Positions 30,847 to 40,913 of a stretch of 61,648 nt of DNA are shown here, in pieces. The stretch is from Lachnospiraceae bacterium (GTDB taxonomy: Bacteria; Bacillota; Clostridia; Lachnospirales; Lachnospiraceae). The stretch spans positions 1-61,648 of the forward strand of contig JAILLW010000082.1 in the NCBI GenBank assembly GCA_024692955.1. The letters are read 5' to 3'. The translations under genes were made by a program, and so were the position numbers. A model generated the notes under the pieces. That model did not search any database. It had not been told where the DNA came from and saw nothing but the letters and a program-made list of their open reading frames with translations. Each line of letters starts with the position of its first letter. Position 1 is the stretch's first letter.

Positions 30847-31725
30847 TCAGATTCCGTCCGCGATCATGTTCCAGAAGCCTTCCGCGAGTTTGGACAACTC
30901 ATGCTGCCTGCTCCGAATGAGGACGTAGGTGGCATAAACATCCGGCTGGGTAAGCGGTCTCGTAATGACGCTCCCGTCGGTATAGTCCGCCCCCGAAGCG
31001 GGGAAGATCGAGATCCCGACGCCTTCCTTCGTAAGCTCGATCGCGTTCTGCATATGTGCGATCCGGCATATGATCGTCGGCTGAATATGAAGCGGAGAAA
31101 ACCAGTCCTCGATCTCGCGGAGCCTTGAGGCTCTGGACGGGATGATCAGAGGCTGATCTTTGAGTTCTTTCAGCTTAAGACTGTTACCTGCATCTTCCGC
31201 GAGCGCATGCCCTTTCGGGATCATGGCGACCCAGGGCTCCCGGTAGACTTCGAGACCTTCCAGATCTTCCTGATCAAACGGTGACGTGATCACGGCGATC
31301 TCACTTAAGCCGTTCATGACACGGTGAACGACATCATCCGTGTTTCCGTTCCAGAGATTGTATTCCACGTTCGGGTTTTCTTTTGAAAAAGATGAGATCC
31401 ATTTCGAAAGGAGCTGGGGTGCCTTCGCTTCAACGGCAGCGAGGTAAAGGATCCCGTGCAGCCCCCCGCTTAAGTCCCGGATGTCCTCAATGCTCCGATC
31501 GGAGAGTACTGCGATCTGGTTCGCATACTGCCGGAAGCGAACGCCCGCATCGGTCAGCGAGACCCCATGGTTCTTACGTACAAAAAGCGGAGTCCCGAGT
31601 TCTTCTTCGAGATCCCTGATCTGACGGCTTAAGGGCGGCTGAGCGATCATCAATCGGTCAGCGGCCTTTGTGAAAGAACCTTCCTCCGCCACGGTAAGGA
31701 AGTATCGGATATGTCTTAATTCCAT
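30847..31725 (-). CDS. LysR-family transcriptional regulator
   Basis: The protein has 292 residues. The N-terminal winged helix-turn-helix is canonical for LysR proteins (MELRHIRYFLTVAEEGSFTK, then ADRLMIAQPPLSRQIRDLEEELG). A periplasmic-binding-protein-like effector domain follows (about 90-290). The start is the ATG whose complement lies at 31723-31725, with AAAGGAG upstream; an in-frame start further out lacks an RBS. The gene is divergent from the peptide gene and amtB, with a T-N11-A dyad in the shared region. It is therefore a candidate activator of the amtB unit and of itself, perhaps GltC-like. The effector is unknown. Confidence 0.9.
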   Translation of the reverse strand: MELRHIRYFLTVAEEGSFTKAADRLMIAQPPLSRQIRDLEEELGTPLFVRKNHGVSLTDAGVRFRQYANQIAVLSDRSIEDIRDLSGGLHGILYLAAVEAKAPQLLSKWISSFSKENPNVEYNLWNGNTDDVVHRVMNGLSEIAVITSPFDQEDLEGLEVYREPWVAMIPKGHALAEDAGNSLKLKELKDQPLIIPSRASRLREIEDWFSPLHIQPTIICRIAHMQNAIELTKEGVGISIFPASGADYTDGSVITRPLTQPDVYATYVLIRSRQHELSKLAEGFWNMIADGI

Positions 31726-31746
31726 TTGAAAACTCCTTTCACGACC

Positions 31747-31761
31747 ATACCTGGAAGGTAT
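31747..31761. promoter_or_regulatory. LysR-type operator dyad
   Basis: ATACC-TGGAA-GGTAT is an interrupted palindrome with the T-N11-A pattern of LysR boxes. It lies 22 bp upstream of the LysR start. A second dyad, ATGTA-TTT-TACAT, lies at about 31779-31791, within gctcat/atgagc. The plus-strand promoter here has no clear -35 box, as is usual for activator-dependent promoters. Confidence 0.55.
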
Positions 31762-31880
31762 AACCATATGCTCATTATATGTATTTTACATGAGCGGGTC
31801 AAGGTGTTACCATTAGGTCAGAAAGAAGGGGACAGCCCAAACGGAAAGCGAGGGCGCACAACATAAAGGAGGTGTTTCAT

Positions 31881-31946
31881 ATGAAGAAATTACTTATGAA
31901 GATCGAAGAGGCATTGGAAGAGTATTACGAGTCTTTCAAAAGATAA
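31881..31946 (+). CDS. 21-residue leader peptide or small protein upstream of amtB
   Basis: This is a short gene with an excellent RBS (AAAGGAGGTG, 10 bases before ATG). The product starts MKKLLMKIEEALEEYY and ends SFKR. Hydrophobic residues spaced i, i+3/i+4 and many Glu/Lys suggest one amphipathic helix. The stop TAA (31944-31946) is 2 bases before the candidate first hairpin of the amtB leader. It could be a functional small protein of ammonium uptake or a translated leader that affects the antiterminator. I recognise no family. Confidence 0.6.
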   Translation: MKKLLMKIEEALEEYYESFKR

Positions 31947-31948
31947 TA

Positions 31949-32004
31949 CTTAAGAATATAAGAAAAGGCAAAGGCGTCTTGGTGAAAACCGAGGCGCCTT
32001 TTCT
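31949..32004 (+). promoter_or_regulatory. ANTAR-type antitermination leader of amtB
   Basis: The first hairpin candidate ctta/taag (31949-31952 and 31959-31962) has loop AGAATA, with A1 but not G4. The second, aaggc/gtctt (31965-31969 and 31976-31980), has loop AAAGGC (A1, G4). The terminator aaaggcgtcttggt/accgaggcgccttt (14 bp with wobbles, GAAA loop, 31970-32001) uses the 3' arm of the second hairpin and ends in ttttcttt. Confidence 0.75.
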
Positions 32005-32041
32005 TTGCTTATAAAAAATGTAACTGAGGAGGGAAAAAATT

Positions 32042-33811
32042 ATGACAGCTGAAATTTTTGGAGCGATCAACGAGAAAGTCTTCGGTGTCTGGTTTCTGAT
32101 CGGCGCGGCGCTCGTGTTCTGGATGCAGGCCGGATTCGCAATGTGTGAGGCGGGCTTCACGCGGGCGAAGAATACCGGTAACATCATCATGAAGAACCTG
32201 ATGGATTTCTGCATCGGTACCGTGGTCTTCATCCTGGTCGGATTCGGACTGCTGCTCGGTGAGGATCTGGCAGGGGTCATCGGAAGACCGGGCTTCGACA
32301 TCTTTACGGACTATGCGAACTTTGACTGGTCCAATTTCGTGTTCAACCTGGTATTCTGCGCAACGACAGCGACGATCGTGTCCGGATCCATGGCAGAGAG
32401 GACAAAGTTCCTTTCCTACTGTATCTACTCGGCAGTGATCTCGGCAGTGATCTATCCGATCGAGGCGCACTGGACCTGGGGCGGAGGCTGGCTCTCGCAG
32501 ATCGGCTTCCATGATTTCGCAGGTTCCAACTGTATCCATATGGTAGGCGGTATCTCGGCGATGATCGGTGCCGCGTTCTTAGGACCCAGGATCGGAAAGT
32601 TCGTCCGGGATAAGAGCGGAAAAGTCACCAAAGTAAATGCATTTCCCGGTCATAACCTGACCGCGGCCGCACTCGGTGTCTTCATCCTGTGGCTCGGCTG
32701 GTACGGATTCAACGGCGCGGCCTGCACGACCTTGGAGCAGCTCGGATCGGTCTTCGTAACAACGACCGTAGCACCTGCACTCGCAACCGTTACCTGCATG
32801 ATCTTTACCTGGATCAAATACGGCAAACCCGATGTATCGATGTGCCTGAACGCTTCGCTTGCAGGACTTGTGGCGATCACCGCTCCCTGTGATGTAACGG
32901 ATGTGTTCGGATCGATCGTGATCGGTATCATAGCAGGACTGCTCGTATGCTTCGGCGTATGGCTTCTTGATTACAAACTTCATATCGACGATCCGGTCGG
33001 CGCGGTGGCGGTTCACTGCGTGAACGGTATCTGGGGAACTCTGGCGGTCGGCCTGTTCGCAACGGACACCGCTCCCGGCTATTCGATCGCGGACAGCGCG
33101 GGCAATGTGATGAAGGGCCTTTTCTACGGAGGAGGATTCAAACTTCTCGGGATCCAGTGCGTGGGCGTTCTCTCGACGGCAGCCTGGACCGCAGTGACCA
33201 TCAGCATCGCGTTCATCCTGATCAAAGCCGTAATCGGTCTGCGTGTATCGGAAGAAGAGGAGATCATCGGTCTCGATGCGACCGAACACGGACTTGCATC
33301 CGCATACTCGGGCTTCGCGATCATGGATGTATCGAACACGCTCAGCATGAACGTGAACGAGAACACGGACCTCGGTGTCAGCGATTATGCACAGGCTTCC
33401 CCGGCGATGAAGGAAGCATCCGTACCGGTCGTAAGCGCTCCGGTTCATACGGATACCGGCATTCACAAGGTCGTTATCATCGCGAAACTTGCCCGGTATG
33501 ATGCTCTTCGGAAGTCCATGAACGATCTCGGTGTTACCGGAATGACGGTAACCCAGGTAATGGGCTGCGGCGTACAGAGAGGTTCCGGCGAGATGTACCG
33601 CGGAGTCGAAGTGGATGCGACACTGCTTCCGAAAGTCAAAGTCGAAGTGGTCGTATCGAAGATCTCTGTGGACGATGTGATCGAAGCGGCAAAGAAAACA
33701 CTTTATACCGGCCATATCGGCGACGGAAAGATCTTTGTTTACAGTGTTGACCGCGTCGTAAAGGTAAGGACAGGAGAAGAGAATTTCGATGCTCTGCAGG
33801 ATGTAGAGTAA
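32042..33811 (+). CDS. amtB: Ammonium transporter fused to a PII (GlnK-type) domain
   Basis: The protein has 589 residues. Residues 1-405 form an AmtB channel: FWMQAGFAMCEAGFTRAKNT, the pore-lining His segment AHWTWGGGWL, DFAGSNCIHMVGG, and a second His in VHCVNGIWGTLAVG. After a linker of about 60 residues the C terminus (about 475-589) is a PII protein: IHKVVIIAKLARYDALRKSM, a T-loop region with a Tyr in GEMYRGVEV, LLPKVKVEVVV, and GHIGDGKIFVYSVDRVVKVRTGEE. PII normally plugs AmtB in trans; here it is tethered. ATG 32042 follows gaggaggg. No terminator follows, so transcription may continue into the purF operon. Confidence 0.95.
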   Translation: MTAEIFGAINEKVFGVWFLIGAALVFWMQAGFAMCEAGFTRAKNTGNIIMKNLMDFCIGTVVFILVGFGLLLGEDLAGVIGRPGFDIFTDYANFDWSNFVFNLVFCATTATIVSGSMAERTKFLSYCIYSAVISAVIYPIEAHWTWGGGWLSQIGFHDFAGSNCIHMVGGISAMIGAAFLGPRIGKFVRDKSGKVTKVNAFPGHNLTAAALGVFILWLGWYGFNGAACTTLEQLGSVFVTTTVAPALATVTCMIFTWIKYGKPDVSMCLNASLAGLVAITAPCDVTDVFGSIVIGIIAGLLVCFGVWLLDYKLHIDDPVGAVAVHCVNGIWGTLAVGLFATDTAPGYSIADSAGNVMKGLFYGGGFKLLGIQCVGVLSTAAWTAVTISIAFILIKAVIGLRVSEEEEIIGLDATEHGLASAYSGFAIMDVSNTLSMNVNENTDLGVSDYAQASPAMKEASVPVVSAPVHTDTGIHKVVIIAKLARYDALRKSMNDLGVTGMTVTQVMGCGVQRGSGEMYRGVEVDATLLPKVKVEVVVSKISVDDVIEAAKKTLYTGHIGDGKIFVYSVDRVVKVRTGEENFDALQDVE

Positions 33812-33823
33812 ACGAAAAAAGAT

Positions 33824-33853
33824 TTGACAAGATATCGTATACAGGTATACAAT
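33824..33853 (+). promoter_or_regulatory. purF operon promoter with the same GTATAC-AG-GTATAC element
   Basis: TTGACA (33824-33829), 18 bp, then TACAAT (33848-33853). The element at 33837-33850 is identical to that at 22996-23009 before gltB, again as gtat/atac around loop ACAGGT, and overlaps the -10 box. Confidence 0.65.
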
Positions 33854-33861
33854 GCTCCTTG

Positions 33862-33919
33862 TGAGCAAGGACGTTCATCGGGTACGGGACCGATCCCGTA
33901 CCCAGGGAGCGTCTTTTTC
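33862..33919 (+). promoter_or_regulatory. ANTAR-type antitermination leader of the purF-carAB-glnA-nitR operon
   Basis: Hairpin tgagc/gttca (33862-33866 and 33873-33877) has loop AAGGAC (A1, G4). The terminator aaggacgttc/gagcgtcttt (33867-33876 and 33907-33916, two wobbles) carries an inner 10-bp hairpin gggtacggga/tcccgtaccc and ends in tttttct. The antiterminator gene lies in the operon it would control. Confidence 0.77.
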
Positions 33920-33958
33920 TTATACAGGGCATCGAACGATTGCCCGGAGGGTTTTAAG

Positions 33959-35419
33959 ATGCTTCAAAGAGATGACAAACTTCATGAGGAATGCGGCGTT
34001 TTCGGGATCTTTGCCAAGAAACCCTATGCGATCGCACACGATGTCTACTACGGACTCTATGCGCTGCAGCACCGGGGGCAGGAAAGCTGCGGGATCGTCG
34101 TGAATGATGACGGGCTTTTCTTTTCGAGGAAGGATCCGGGACAGGTCGGAACCGTCTTTGACGAAGAGTCCCTGAACCGTCTGCCGGAAGGAAGCATGGC
34201 GATCGGGCATGTGAGATACGGAACGACCGGCGGGAACAGCAGGAACAACTGCCAGCCGATCGAGGTGAACCATCAAAGAGGAAGAATGGCGCTCGCCCAT
34301 AACGGAAACTTAAGCAACGCCTGGGAATTGAGGAACAGCCTTGAACTTGGCGGCGCGATCTTTCATACGACTTCGGACACCGAGATCATTGCCTATCTCG
34401 TCACGAGGGAACGGTTAAAACTTCCTTCAATCGAAGAGGCTGTCCTTTCGGCGATGGATGACCTCGAAGGAGCTTATTCCCTCATTTTCATGTCTGCTGC
34501 GAAACTCATTGCGGCCAGGGATCCCTACGGATTCCGGCCGCTCTGTTACGGGATCACGGAGGACGGAAGATATGTGATCGCCTCGGAAAGCTGTGCGCTC
34601 ACGGCCGTCGGGGCAGAATTCATCCGGGATCTTCTCCCGGGGGAGGTACTCGCGTTTAACGAGCCCGGTAAAGAGCCGGTGAGCTTCCGGAAGCACTGCG
34701 GGAAAAAACCGAAAAAACTCTGTATCTTTGAATATATCTATTTTGCGCGGCCGGATTCCGTGATTGATGAGGTTCCGGTCCATGAAGCGCGCCTTCGCGC
34801 GGGCCGGATCCTCGCGAGGGAATATCCGGTAAAGGCGGATCTCGTCATCGGCGTTCCGGACTCGGGACTTGACGCGGCGCTCGGCTATTCCGCCGAATCG
34901 GGGATCCCCTATGAGACCGGTTTCATCAAGAACAAATACATCGGACGCACTTTTATCTCACCGACGCAGAAGGAACGCATGGATCAGGTCCGGATCAAAC
35001 TGAACGCGATCCGCTCGGTTGTGGAGGGGAGAGATATCGTGCTCATCGATGATTCGATCGTCCGCGGTACCACGAGCGAAAGGATCATCCGTCTGCTTAA
35101 GGATGCCGGCGCCAGAAAGGTGCATATGCGGATCTCCTCGCCTCCGTTCCTTCATCCGTGTTATTATGGAACGGATGTGGATTCCGAGGAGAACCTGATC
35201 GCGAATCACCATACGCCCGAAGAGATCGCAAAAATGATAGGGGCGGATTCCCTTGGTTTTCTTCCTGCCACTGCTCTCGGAGAGCTTCTCGGGGAGAGTG
35301 CGGACGGGAAAATTCCTTCGGACGGCTTCTGCGATTCCTGCTTCAGCGGAAATTATCCGACCGCGGTGCCGTTAAGAACGGAAAAAGAAAGATTTGAAAA
35401 GAGGTTATCGGAACGATGA
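33959..35419 (+). CDS. purF: Amidophosphoribosyltransferase
   Basis: This 486-residue enzyme commits PRPP to purine synthesis using glutamine. The N-terminal propeptide ends before Cys12 in HEECGVFGIF, the class II amidotransferase nucleophile, as in the Bacillus-type enzyme. The PRPP-binding loop is IVLIDDSIVRGTTSERI. Cys residues in KLCIFEYIYF and FCDSCFSG suggest the 4Fe-4S cluster of that subtype. ATG 33959 follows CGGAGGG; an upstream in-frame extension would read through the leader hairpin and is rejected. The stop overlaps carA. Confidence 0.96.
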   Translation: MLQRDDKLHEECGVFGIFAKKPYAIAHDVYYGLYALQHRGQESCGIVVNDDGLFFSRKDPGQVGTVFDEESLNRLPEGSMAIGHVRYGTTGGNSRNNCQPIEVNHQRGRMALAHNGNLSNAWELRNSLELGGAIFHTTSDTEIIAYLVTRERLKLPSIEEAVLSAMDDLEGAYSLIFMSAAKLIAARDPYGFRPLCYGITEDGRYVIASESCALTAVGAEFIRDLLPGEVLAFNEPGKEPVSFRKHCGKKPKKLCIFEYIYFARPDSVIDEVPVHEARLRAGRILAREYPVKADLVIGVPDSGLDAALGYSAESGIPYETGFIKNKYIGRTFISPTQKERMDQVRIKLNAIRSVVEGRDIVLIDDSIVRGTTSERIIRLLKDAGARKVHMRISSPPFLHPCYYGTDVDSEENLIANHHTPEEIAKMIGADSLGFLPATALGELLGESADGKIPSDGFCDSCFSGNYPTAVPLRTEKERFEKRLSER

Positions 35420-36495
35420 AGGAACTCAAAAGGAAACTGATCCTCGAGGACGGAAGCGTATATACCGGTTACGGTTTCGGCGCAGATAGCGAATGTGTGG
35501 CCGAGATCGTCTTTAACACCTCGATGGCCGGCTATCAGGAGATCGTATCGGATCCTTCCTATACCGATCAGGCGGTCGTCTTAAGCTATCCGCTCATCGG
35601 AAACTACGGGATCACGGACGAAGACTATGAGAGCAGGATCATCTCGCCGAAAGCGCTGATCGTAAGGGATTACAATGATTTCCCTTCAAATTTCCGCTAT
35701 ACGAAGACGCTTTCGGAGCTGCTTTCGGAAAACGGGGTGCCGGGTATCTCGGGGATCGACACGAGAAAACTCGTGCGGAGCATCCGGGATCACGGAACAC
35801 GCCGTGTCCTTATCGCAAATGATGACATCAATGTCAGCGAGGCGCTTGAAAAGATCAAAGAAACGCCCGTTCCTCATGATGCAGTTCGGCGCGTGAGCTG
35901 CAAAAAGCGCTGGTATTCGCGGACTTCAAACCCGAAATTCACGGTCGTTGCCGTTGACTGCGGGATCAAGCTTAATATCGTAAGAATGCTTAACCGGCAC
36001 GGCTGTAACGTGACTGTGGTACCCTATGATACGTCATTTGAAGAGATCCGCCTGATGAATCCGGACGGGCTTCTGATCTCGAACGGCCCCGGCGATCCGG
36101 AGGATGTGCCGGAAGTGATCGATCTTCTTAAGGAAGCCAGAGGAAAGCTTCCGATCTTCGGGATCTGCCTCGGTCATCAGCTGCTCGCACTTTCCGCGGG
36201 TGCAAAGACCTATAAGCTTAAGTTCGGACACCGCGGCGGGAATCATCCGGTAAAGAACATCGAGACCGGAAGGATCGAAATGACCTCACAGAACCACAGC
36301 TACGCGGTGGATGAAGACAGCCTTAAAGAAACCGGATTTACAGCATCGCATATCAATCTGCTCGATCATACCGTTGAGGGCTTAAGCTGTGAAGAGGATA
36401 AGATCTTTTCCGTCCAGTTCCACCCGGAAGGAGCTCCCGGTCCGAATGAAGGGGAATATCTTTTCTCGCGATTTATCGAAAATATGGAGAGGTAA
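35416..36495 (+). CDS. carA: Carbamoyl-phosphate synthase, small (glutaminase) subunit
   Basis: This 359-residue subunit releases ammonia from glutamine for CarB. The N-terminal CarA domain has [18 protein letters not shown] and [12 protein letters not shown]. The class I amidotransferase domain has the Cys in [13 protein letters not shown] and the His-Glu pair in [11 protein letters not shown]. It starts with an ATGA overlap on purF; carB starts 5 bp after its stop. Confidence 0.96.
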   Translation: MKELKRKLILEDGSVYTGYGFGADSECVAEIVFNTSMAGYQEIVSDPSYTDQAVVLSYPLIGNYGITDEDYESRIISPKALIVRDYNDFPSNFRYTKTLSELLSENGVPGISGIDTRKLVRSIRDHGTRRVLIANDDINVSEALEKIKETPVPHDAVRRVSCKKRWYSRTSNPKFTVVAVDCGIKLNIVRMLNRHGCNVTVVPYDTSFEEIRLMNPDGLLISNGPGDPEDVPEVIDLLKEARGKLPIFGICLGHQLLALSAGAKTYKLKFGHRGGNHPVKNIETGRIEMTSQNHSYAVDEDSLKETGFTASHINLLDHTVEGLSCEEDKIFSVQFHPEGAPGPNEGEYLFSRFIENMER

Positions 36496-36500
36496 AAGCA

Positions 36501-39500
36501 ATGCCGAAACGTACCGATTTGAAAAAGATCCTTGTCATAGGCTCCGGTCCGATCGTGATCGGTCAGGCCGCGGAATTCGACTACGCGGGAACGCAGGCCT
36601 GTCTGGCGCTCAAGGAGGAAGGCTATGAAGTGATCCTCGCGAACTCGAATCCGGCGACGATCATGACGGATACCTCCGTGGCCGACAAGGTATATATGGA
36701 ACCGCTGACACTCGAATACATGGCGAGGATCTGCCGTTACGAGCGTCCGGACGCGATCATCCCGGGACTCGGCGGGCAGACGGGACTTAATCTCGCGATG
36801 CAGCTGAACGACAAAGGTGTCCTGGCGGAATGCGAGATCGAACTTCTCGGGACGGACGCGGACAGCATCCGGAGGGCAGAGGACCGCGAGCTCTTCAAGG
36901 AACTCTGTGAGGAGATCAACGAGCCGGTGATCCCGAGCAGGATCACCTACAGCGTGGAAGAAGCCATCGAGGCGGCCGAAGAGATCGGCTATCCGGTGAT
37001 CTTAAGGCCCGCGTTTACGCTCGGCGGGACGGGCGGAGGCTTCGCGGATACGCAGGAAGAATTAAAAGAAAAGATGAAACACGCCCTCGCGCTTTCACCG
37101 GTCCATCAGGTGCTGGTGGAAAAGAGCATCAAGGGCTATAAAGAGATCGAATATGAGGTGATGCGGGACGGAAACGATACCGTGCTCACGGTCTGCAACA
37201 TGGAAAACCTCGATCCGGTCGGGATCCATACCGGAGATTCGATCGTTGTTGCACCTTCCCAGACGCTGACGAATAAAGAGTATCAGATGCTGCGATCGAG
37301 TGCACTTAAGATCATCCGGGCTCTGAAAGTGAAGGGAGGCTGTAACGTTCAGTTCGCACTCGATCCTTTATCCTTCAGTTATTATGTGATCGAAGTTAAT
37401 CCGCGCGTATCGAGATCATCAGCGCTTGCCTCGAAGGCGAGCGGATATCCGATCGCGAGAGTATCCGCGAAGATCGCTGTCGGCATGGATCTCGATGAGA
37501 TTATGCTCGCGAACACGCCTGCCTGCTTCGAGCCTGCACTCGATTATGTGGTGACGAAGATGCCGCGCTTTGCCTTTGACAAGTTCACGCTGGCTTCCAA
37601 CCGCCTGAATACGCAGATGAAGGCGACCGGCGAGTGCATGAGCGTGGGACGGACGATGGAAGAGAGCCTGCTGAAGGCGATCCGCTCGCTCGAAGACGGA
37701 AAGAATCATATCCATCTTGAGAAGTTCGATGAGAAAAACATGTCACGGGAAGAGCTTCTTGAATATATCAAGGAGGGTACGGATGACCGGCTGTATGCGA
37801 TAAGTCAGCTGCTATGGATCGGTGTGGATCCGGATCTCATCTATAAGGAGACCATGATCGATCCCTTCTTTCTGCATAAGATCCGGGACATCGTTCTCTT
37901 TGAAAAGAAGCTGGAGGGCGCGGAGCTTACGAAAGAGCTTCTCCTTGATGCAAAACGGATGGGATTCTCGGATTCTTATATTGCGGAACTCACCGGGCTT
38001 TCGGAAGATGATGTGTACAGATACCGGAAGGATCAGGGGATCTTTCCGGTATATAAGATGATCGATACCTGCGCGAGCGAATTCGAGAGCTATGTCCCGT
38101 ATTTTTATTCCACCTACGAGGAGGAAAACGAATCAATTGTTTCCGGCCGTAAGAAGGTCGTTGTACTTGGCTCCGGACCGATCCGCATCGGACAGGGAGT
38201 GGAATTTGATTATTCCACCGTACATGCGATCAAAACGATCCACGATCTCGGCTATGAGGCGATCGTGATCAATAACAATCCGGAGACCGTTTCCACGGAT
38301 CATACGACTGCGGACAAGCTGTATTTTGAACCGCTCACCGTTGAGGATATCTGTAATGTGCTGGAACTGGAAAAGCCTCTCGGAGTCATCGTGACGCTCG
38401 GAGGCCAGACGGCGGTCAATCTGGCGGGCCCGCTGCATAAAAGAGGAGTACATATCATCGGCACGGGCTGTGAGGCCATCGACCGGGCAGAGGACAGGGA
38501 CCTCTTCGAAGAGGCGATATTAAGGCTCGGGATCCCTCATCCGGAGGGACTTGCCGTGACCGGAGTCGAAGAGGGCGTCGAGGCGGCAGCGAAGATCGGA
38601 TATCCGGTTCTCGTCCGGCCGAGCTTTGTACTCGGAGGCCGCGCGATGGAGATCGTCGCGAATGAGGAGATGCTCCGTCATTATCTGAAAAGTGCGGTGG
38701 AGATCGATGCGGACAAGCCGGTTCTTGTGGACCGTTATATCGTCGGAAGAGAGGTGGAGATCGATGCCGTATCGGACGGATTTAAGGTCTTTCTTCCCGG
38801 GATCATGGAACTGGTTGAGCGGACAGGCGTGCATTCCGGTGACTCTACAAGCGTTTATCCGCCGTTTTCCATATCGGAAAAAGTGAAGAAAACGATAAGG
38901 GATTACACCGAAAGACTGGGACTGGGGCTCGGGATCATCGGTCTTTTCAATATTCAGTTTATTGTAGACAGCGACGGGAACGTCTATATAATAGAAGTGA
39001 ATCCCAGAGCGTCAAGGAGCGTTCCCTTTCTTTCAAAATCGACCGGTTATCCGCTGGTTTCCATTGCCACAAAGGCAATGCTGGGAATCAGCCTGAAGGA
39101 TCAGGGGATCACGGATCTTTTTCCGAAGGAGAAGAAAACCTGGTATGTGAAAGCTCCTGCCTTTTCCTTCGCGAAACTGACCGGAATGGATGCTTATCTT
39201 TCTCCGGAAATGAAATCAACGGGAGAAGCGATCGGCTACGACAGGCAGCTTAACCGCGCGTTCTACAAGGCACTTCAGGCCTCCGGCGTGAAGATGAAGG
39301 ACTACGGGACCGTGATCGTTACCCTTGCGGATGAGGACAAGGAAGAGGCATTGCCCTATGTGAGACGCTTCTATGAACTGGGATTCAACATCGAGGCAAC
39401 CGCGGGAACGGCCGCATTCCTTAAGCAGCATGGGATCAGGACCAGACTTCGGGGCAAGCTCTCGGAGGGGAGCGAAGAGATCCTGGATTCGATCCGCGCC

Positions 39501-39689
39501 GGGTATGTGAGCTATATCATCAATACAAGGGCGATCCTTTCGGGCGTGCACTACGAGGACGGAGTTGCGATCCGAAAATGTGCCGTGGAGAACGGTGTCA
39601 CGATGTTCACTTCGCTCGATACAGTGAGGATCCTTCTTGATGTTCTCGAGGAGATCACCCCGCATATCGCGCCGATCAACGAGGCATGA
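36501..39689 (+). CDS. carB: Carbamoyl-phosphate synthase, large subunit
   Basis: This 1062-residue subunit makes carbamoyl phosphate for pyrimidine and arginine synthesis. Two homologous ATP-grasp halves are visible. The first begins [21 protein letters not shown] with [14 protein letters not shown]; the second starts at about residue 550 with [20 protein letters not shown] and has [14 protein letters not shown]. Both have the VNPRxSRSSA or VNPRASRSV metal-site segment. The C-terminal allosteric MGS-like domain ([19 protein letters not shown]) is intact. RBS gagagg precedes ATG 36501. Confidence 0.97.
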   Translation: MPKRTDLKKILVIGSGPIVIGQAAEFDYAGTQACLALKEEGYEVILANSNPATIMTDTSVADKVYMEPLTLEYMARICRYERPDAIIPGLGGQTGLNLAMQLNDKGVLAECEIELLGTDADSIRRAEDRELFKELCEEINEPVIPSRITYSVEEAIEAAEEIGYPVILRPAFTLGGTGGGFADTQEELKEKMKHALALSPVHQVLVEKSIKGYKEIEYEVMRDGNDTVLTVCNMENLDPVGIHTGDSIVVAPSQTLTNKEYQMLRSSALKIIRALKVKGGCNVQFALDPLSFSYYVIEVNPRVSRSSALASKASGYPIARVSAKIAVGMDLDEIMLANTPACFEPALDYVVTKMPRFAFDKFTLASNRLNTQMKATGECMSVGRTMEESLLKAIRSLEDGKNHIHLEKFDEKNMSREELLEYIKEGTDDRLYAISQLLWIGVDPDLIYKETMIDPFFLHKIRDIVLFEKKLEGAELTKELLLDAKRMGFSDSYIAELTGLSEDDVYRYRKDQGIFPVYKMIDTCASEFESYVPYFYSTYEEENESIVSGRKKVVVLGSGPIRIGQGVEFDYSTVHAIKTIHDLGYEAIVINNNPETVSTDHTTADKLYFEPLTVEDICNVLELEKPLGVIVTLGGQTAVNLAGPLHKRGVHIIGTGCEAIDRAEDRDLFEEAILRLGIPHPEGLAVTGVEEGVEAAAKIGYPVLVRPSFVLGGRAMEIVANEEMLRHYLKSAVEIDADKPVLVDRYIVGREVEIDAVSDGFKVFLPGIMELVERTGVHSGDSTSVYPPFSISEKVKKTIRDYTERLGLGLGIIGLFNIQFIVDSDGNVYIIEVNPRASRSVPFLSKSTGYPLVSIATKAMLGISLKDQGITDLFPKEKKTWYVKAPAFSFAKLTGMDAYLSPEMKSTGEAIGYDRQLNRAFYKALQASGVKMKDYGTVIVTLADEDKEEALPYVRRFYELGFNIEATAGTAAFLKQHGIRTRLRGKLSEGSEEILDSIRAGYVSYIINTRAILSGVHYEDGVAIRKCAVENGVTMFTSLDTVRILLDVLEEITPHIAPINEA

Positions 39690-39740
39690 GAATAAATTAA
39701 ACGAGACAGAATAAACGCAGGACATATTAAGGAGGATGTG

Positions 39741-40913
39741 ATGGACTACACACCGGAAGAGATCATGCAGTATATCGAGGAGGAGGACGTCAAGTTCATA
39801 CGGCTTGCCTTCCGGGACGCTTTCGGCGTTCAGAAGAATATTTCCGTGATGCCGCAGGAACTGCCGAAGGCATTCAGCGCCGGCGTCGCGATCAATGCGC
39901 GGGAGATCGCGGGCTTTGAAGGAAGCAAGGATGCGAACCTTTATCTGAAACCGGATCCGGAGACGCTCGCCACGCTTCCCTGGAGACCGGATTCCGGAAA
40001 GGTTGTCCGGATGTTCTGCGATGTTTATACGCCGGAGGGGACACCTTTTGAAGCGGATACGCGCATAATCCTGAAAAAAGCGATCGCATGCGCGAAAAAA
40101 GCCGGGATCGAATTCCGTTTCGGCTCGGAATCCGAGTTTTATCTTTTCAAAAAGGATGATGAGGGGAATCCGACGGCGGAGCCCTATGACAATGCCGGTT
40201 ATATGGATATCGCTCCGCTCGACCGCGGAGAGAACATCCGCAGGGAAATCTGCCTTACGATCGAGGAAATGGGTCTTTTACCGGAACGTTCCCACCATGA
40301 GCGCGGGCCCGGCCAGAATGAGATTGATTTTCATTACGGAAGGCCTCTTAAGGCGGCGGATCAGATGACGACGTTCAAGATGGCCGTATCAACGATCGCC
40401 GACCGGAACGGACTCTTTGCGGATTTTTCCCCGATGCCTCTTAAGAACATGCCCGGCAACGGCTATCATATCAATATCTATGCCACGGATTCCGAAGGAA
40501 AGGATGTCGGAAGAGCGGTGGCTGCAGGGATCTTAGACCGGATCTGCGACATCACGCTGTTTCTCAATCCGACCGAAAACTCCTATGCGCGCTTTGGTAT
40601 GAGCACGGCGCCCGACCGCGCGAACTGGTCGAGCTGCCTCGATACCGGACTCGTCTGCGTGACGGACTATATGGATATGATCCGAACGGAATTAAGATCG
40701 CCCGATGCCGCAGGGAATCCTTATCTCATTTATGCGCTGCTCATTTACGCGGGACTCTACGGGATCGAGAATCATCTCGAGCTTCCGGCGGAGATGGATG
40801 AAAAGAGCATCCTCCTCCCCGGCACTTTGAAAGAAGCGAGGAAAACCGCTTCGAACAGTGAATTTGTAAAGAAACATATTGCGGAAGAGATCGTGGAAAG
40901 GTATATGCGCTGA
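39741..40913 (+). CDS. Divergent, short glutamine synthetase-like protein
   Basis: At 390 residues it is about 50 shorter than usual GSI. The N-terminal beta-grasp (DVKFIRLAFRDAFGVQKNI) and several catalytic elements are kept: ESEFYLF, HHERGPGQNEIDF, the His in NGYHINIY, NSYARF, and RTELRSPDAAGNPYL. However, the segment that usually reads G-Y-E-A-P...N-R-S...R-I-P is replaced by GMSTAPDRANWSS...LDTGLV. The flap Glu and two substrate or nucleotide arginines thus appear to be lost. It may have altered chemistry or act as a sensor. ATG 39741 follows AAGGAGG with 5-base spacing. The ANTAR regulator begins at once after its stop, which suggests the two work together. Confidence 0.85.
   Translation: MDYTPEEIMQYIEEEDVKFIRLAFRDAFGVQKNISVMPQELPKAFSAGVAINAREIAGFEGSKDANLYLKPDPETLATLPWRPDSGKVVRMFCDVYTPEGTPFEADTRIILKKAIACAKKAGIEFRFGSESEFYLFKKDDEGNPTAEPYDNAGYMDIAPLDRGENIRREICLTIEEMGLLPERSHHERGPGQNEIDFHYGRPLKAADQMTTFKMAVSTIADRNGLFADFSPMPLKNMPGNGYHINIYATDSEGKDVGRAVAAGILDRICDITLFLNPTENSYARFGMSTAPDRANWSSCLDTGLVCVTDYMDMIRTELRSPDAAGNPYLIYALLIYAGLYGIENHLELPAEMDEKSILLPGTLKEARKTASNSEFVKKHIAEEIVERYMR

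Noticed and set aside
33824-33958. Longer PurF starting upstream
   Set aside because: The extension crosses the promoter and leader terminator; the propeptide ending at Cys12 and CGGAGGG support ATG 33959.
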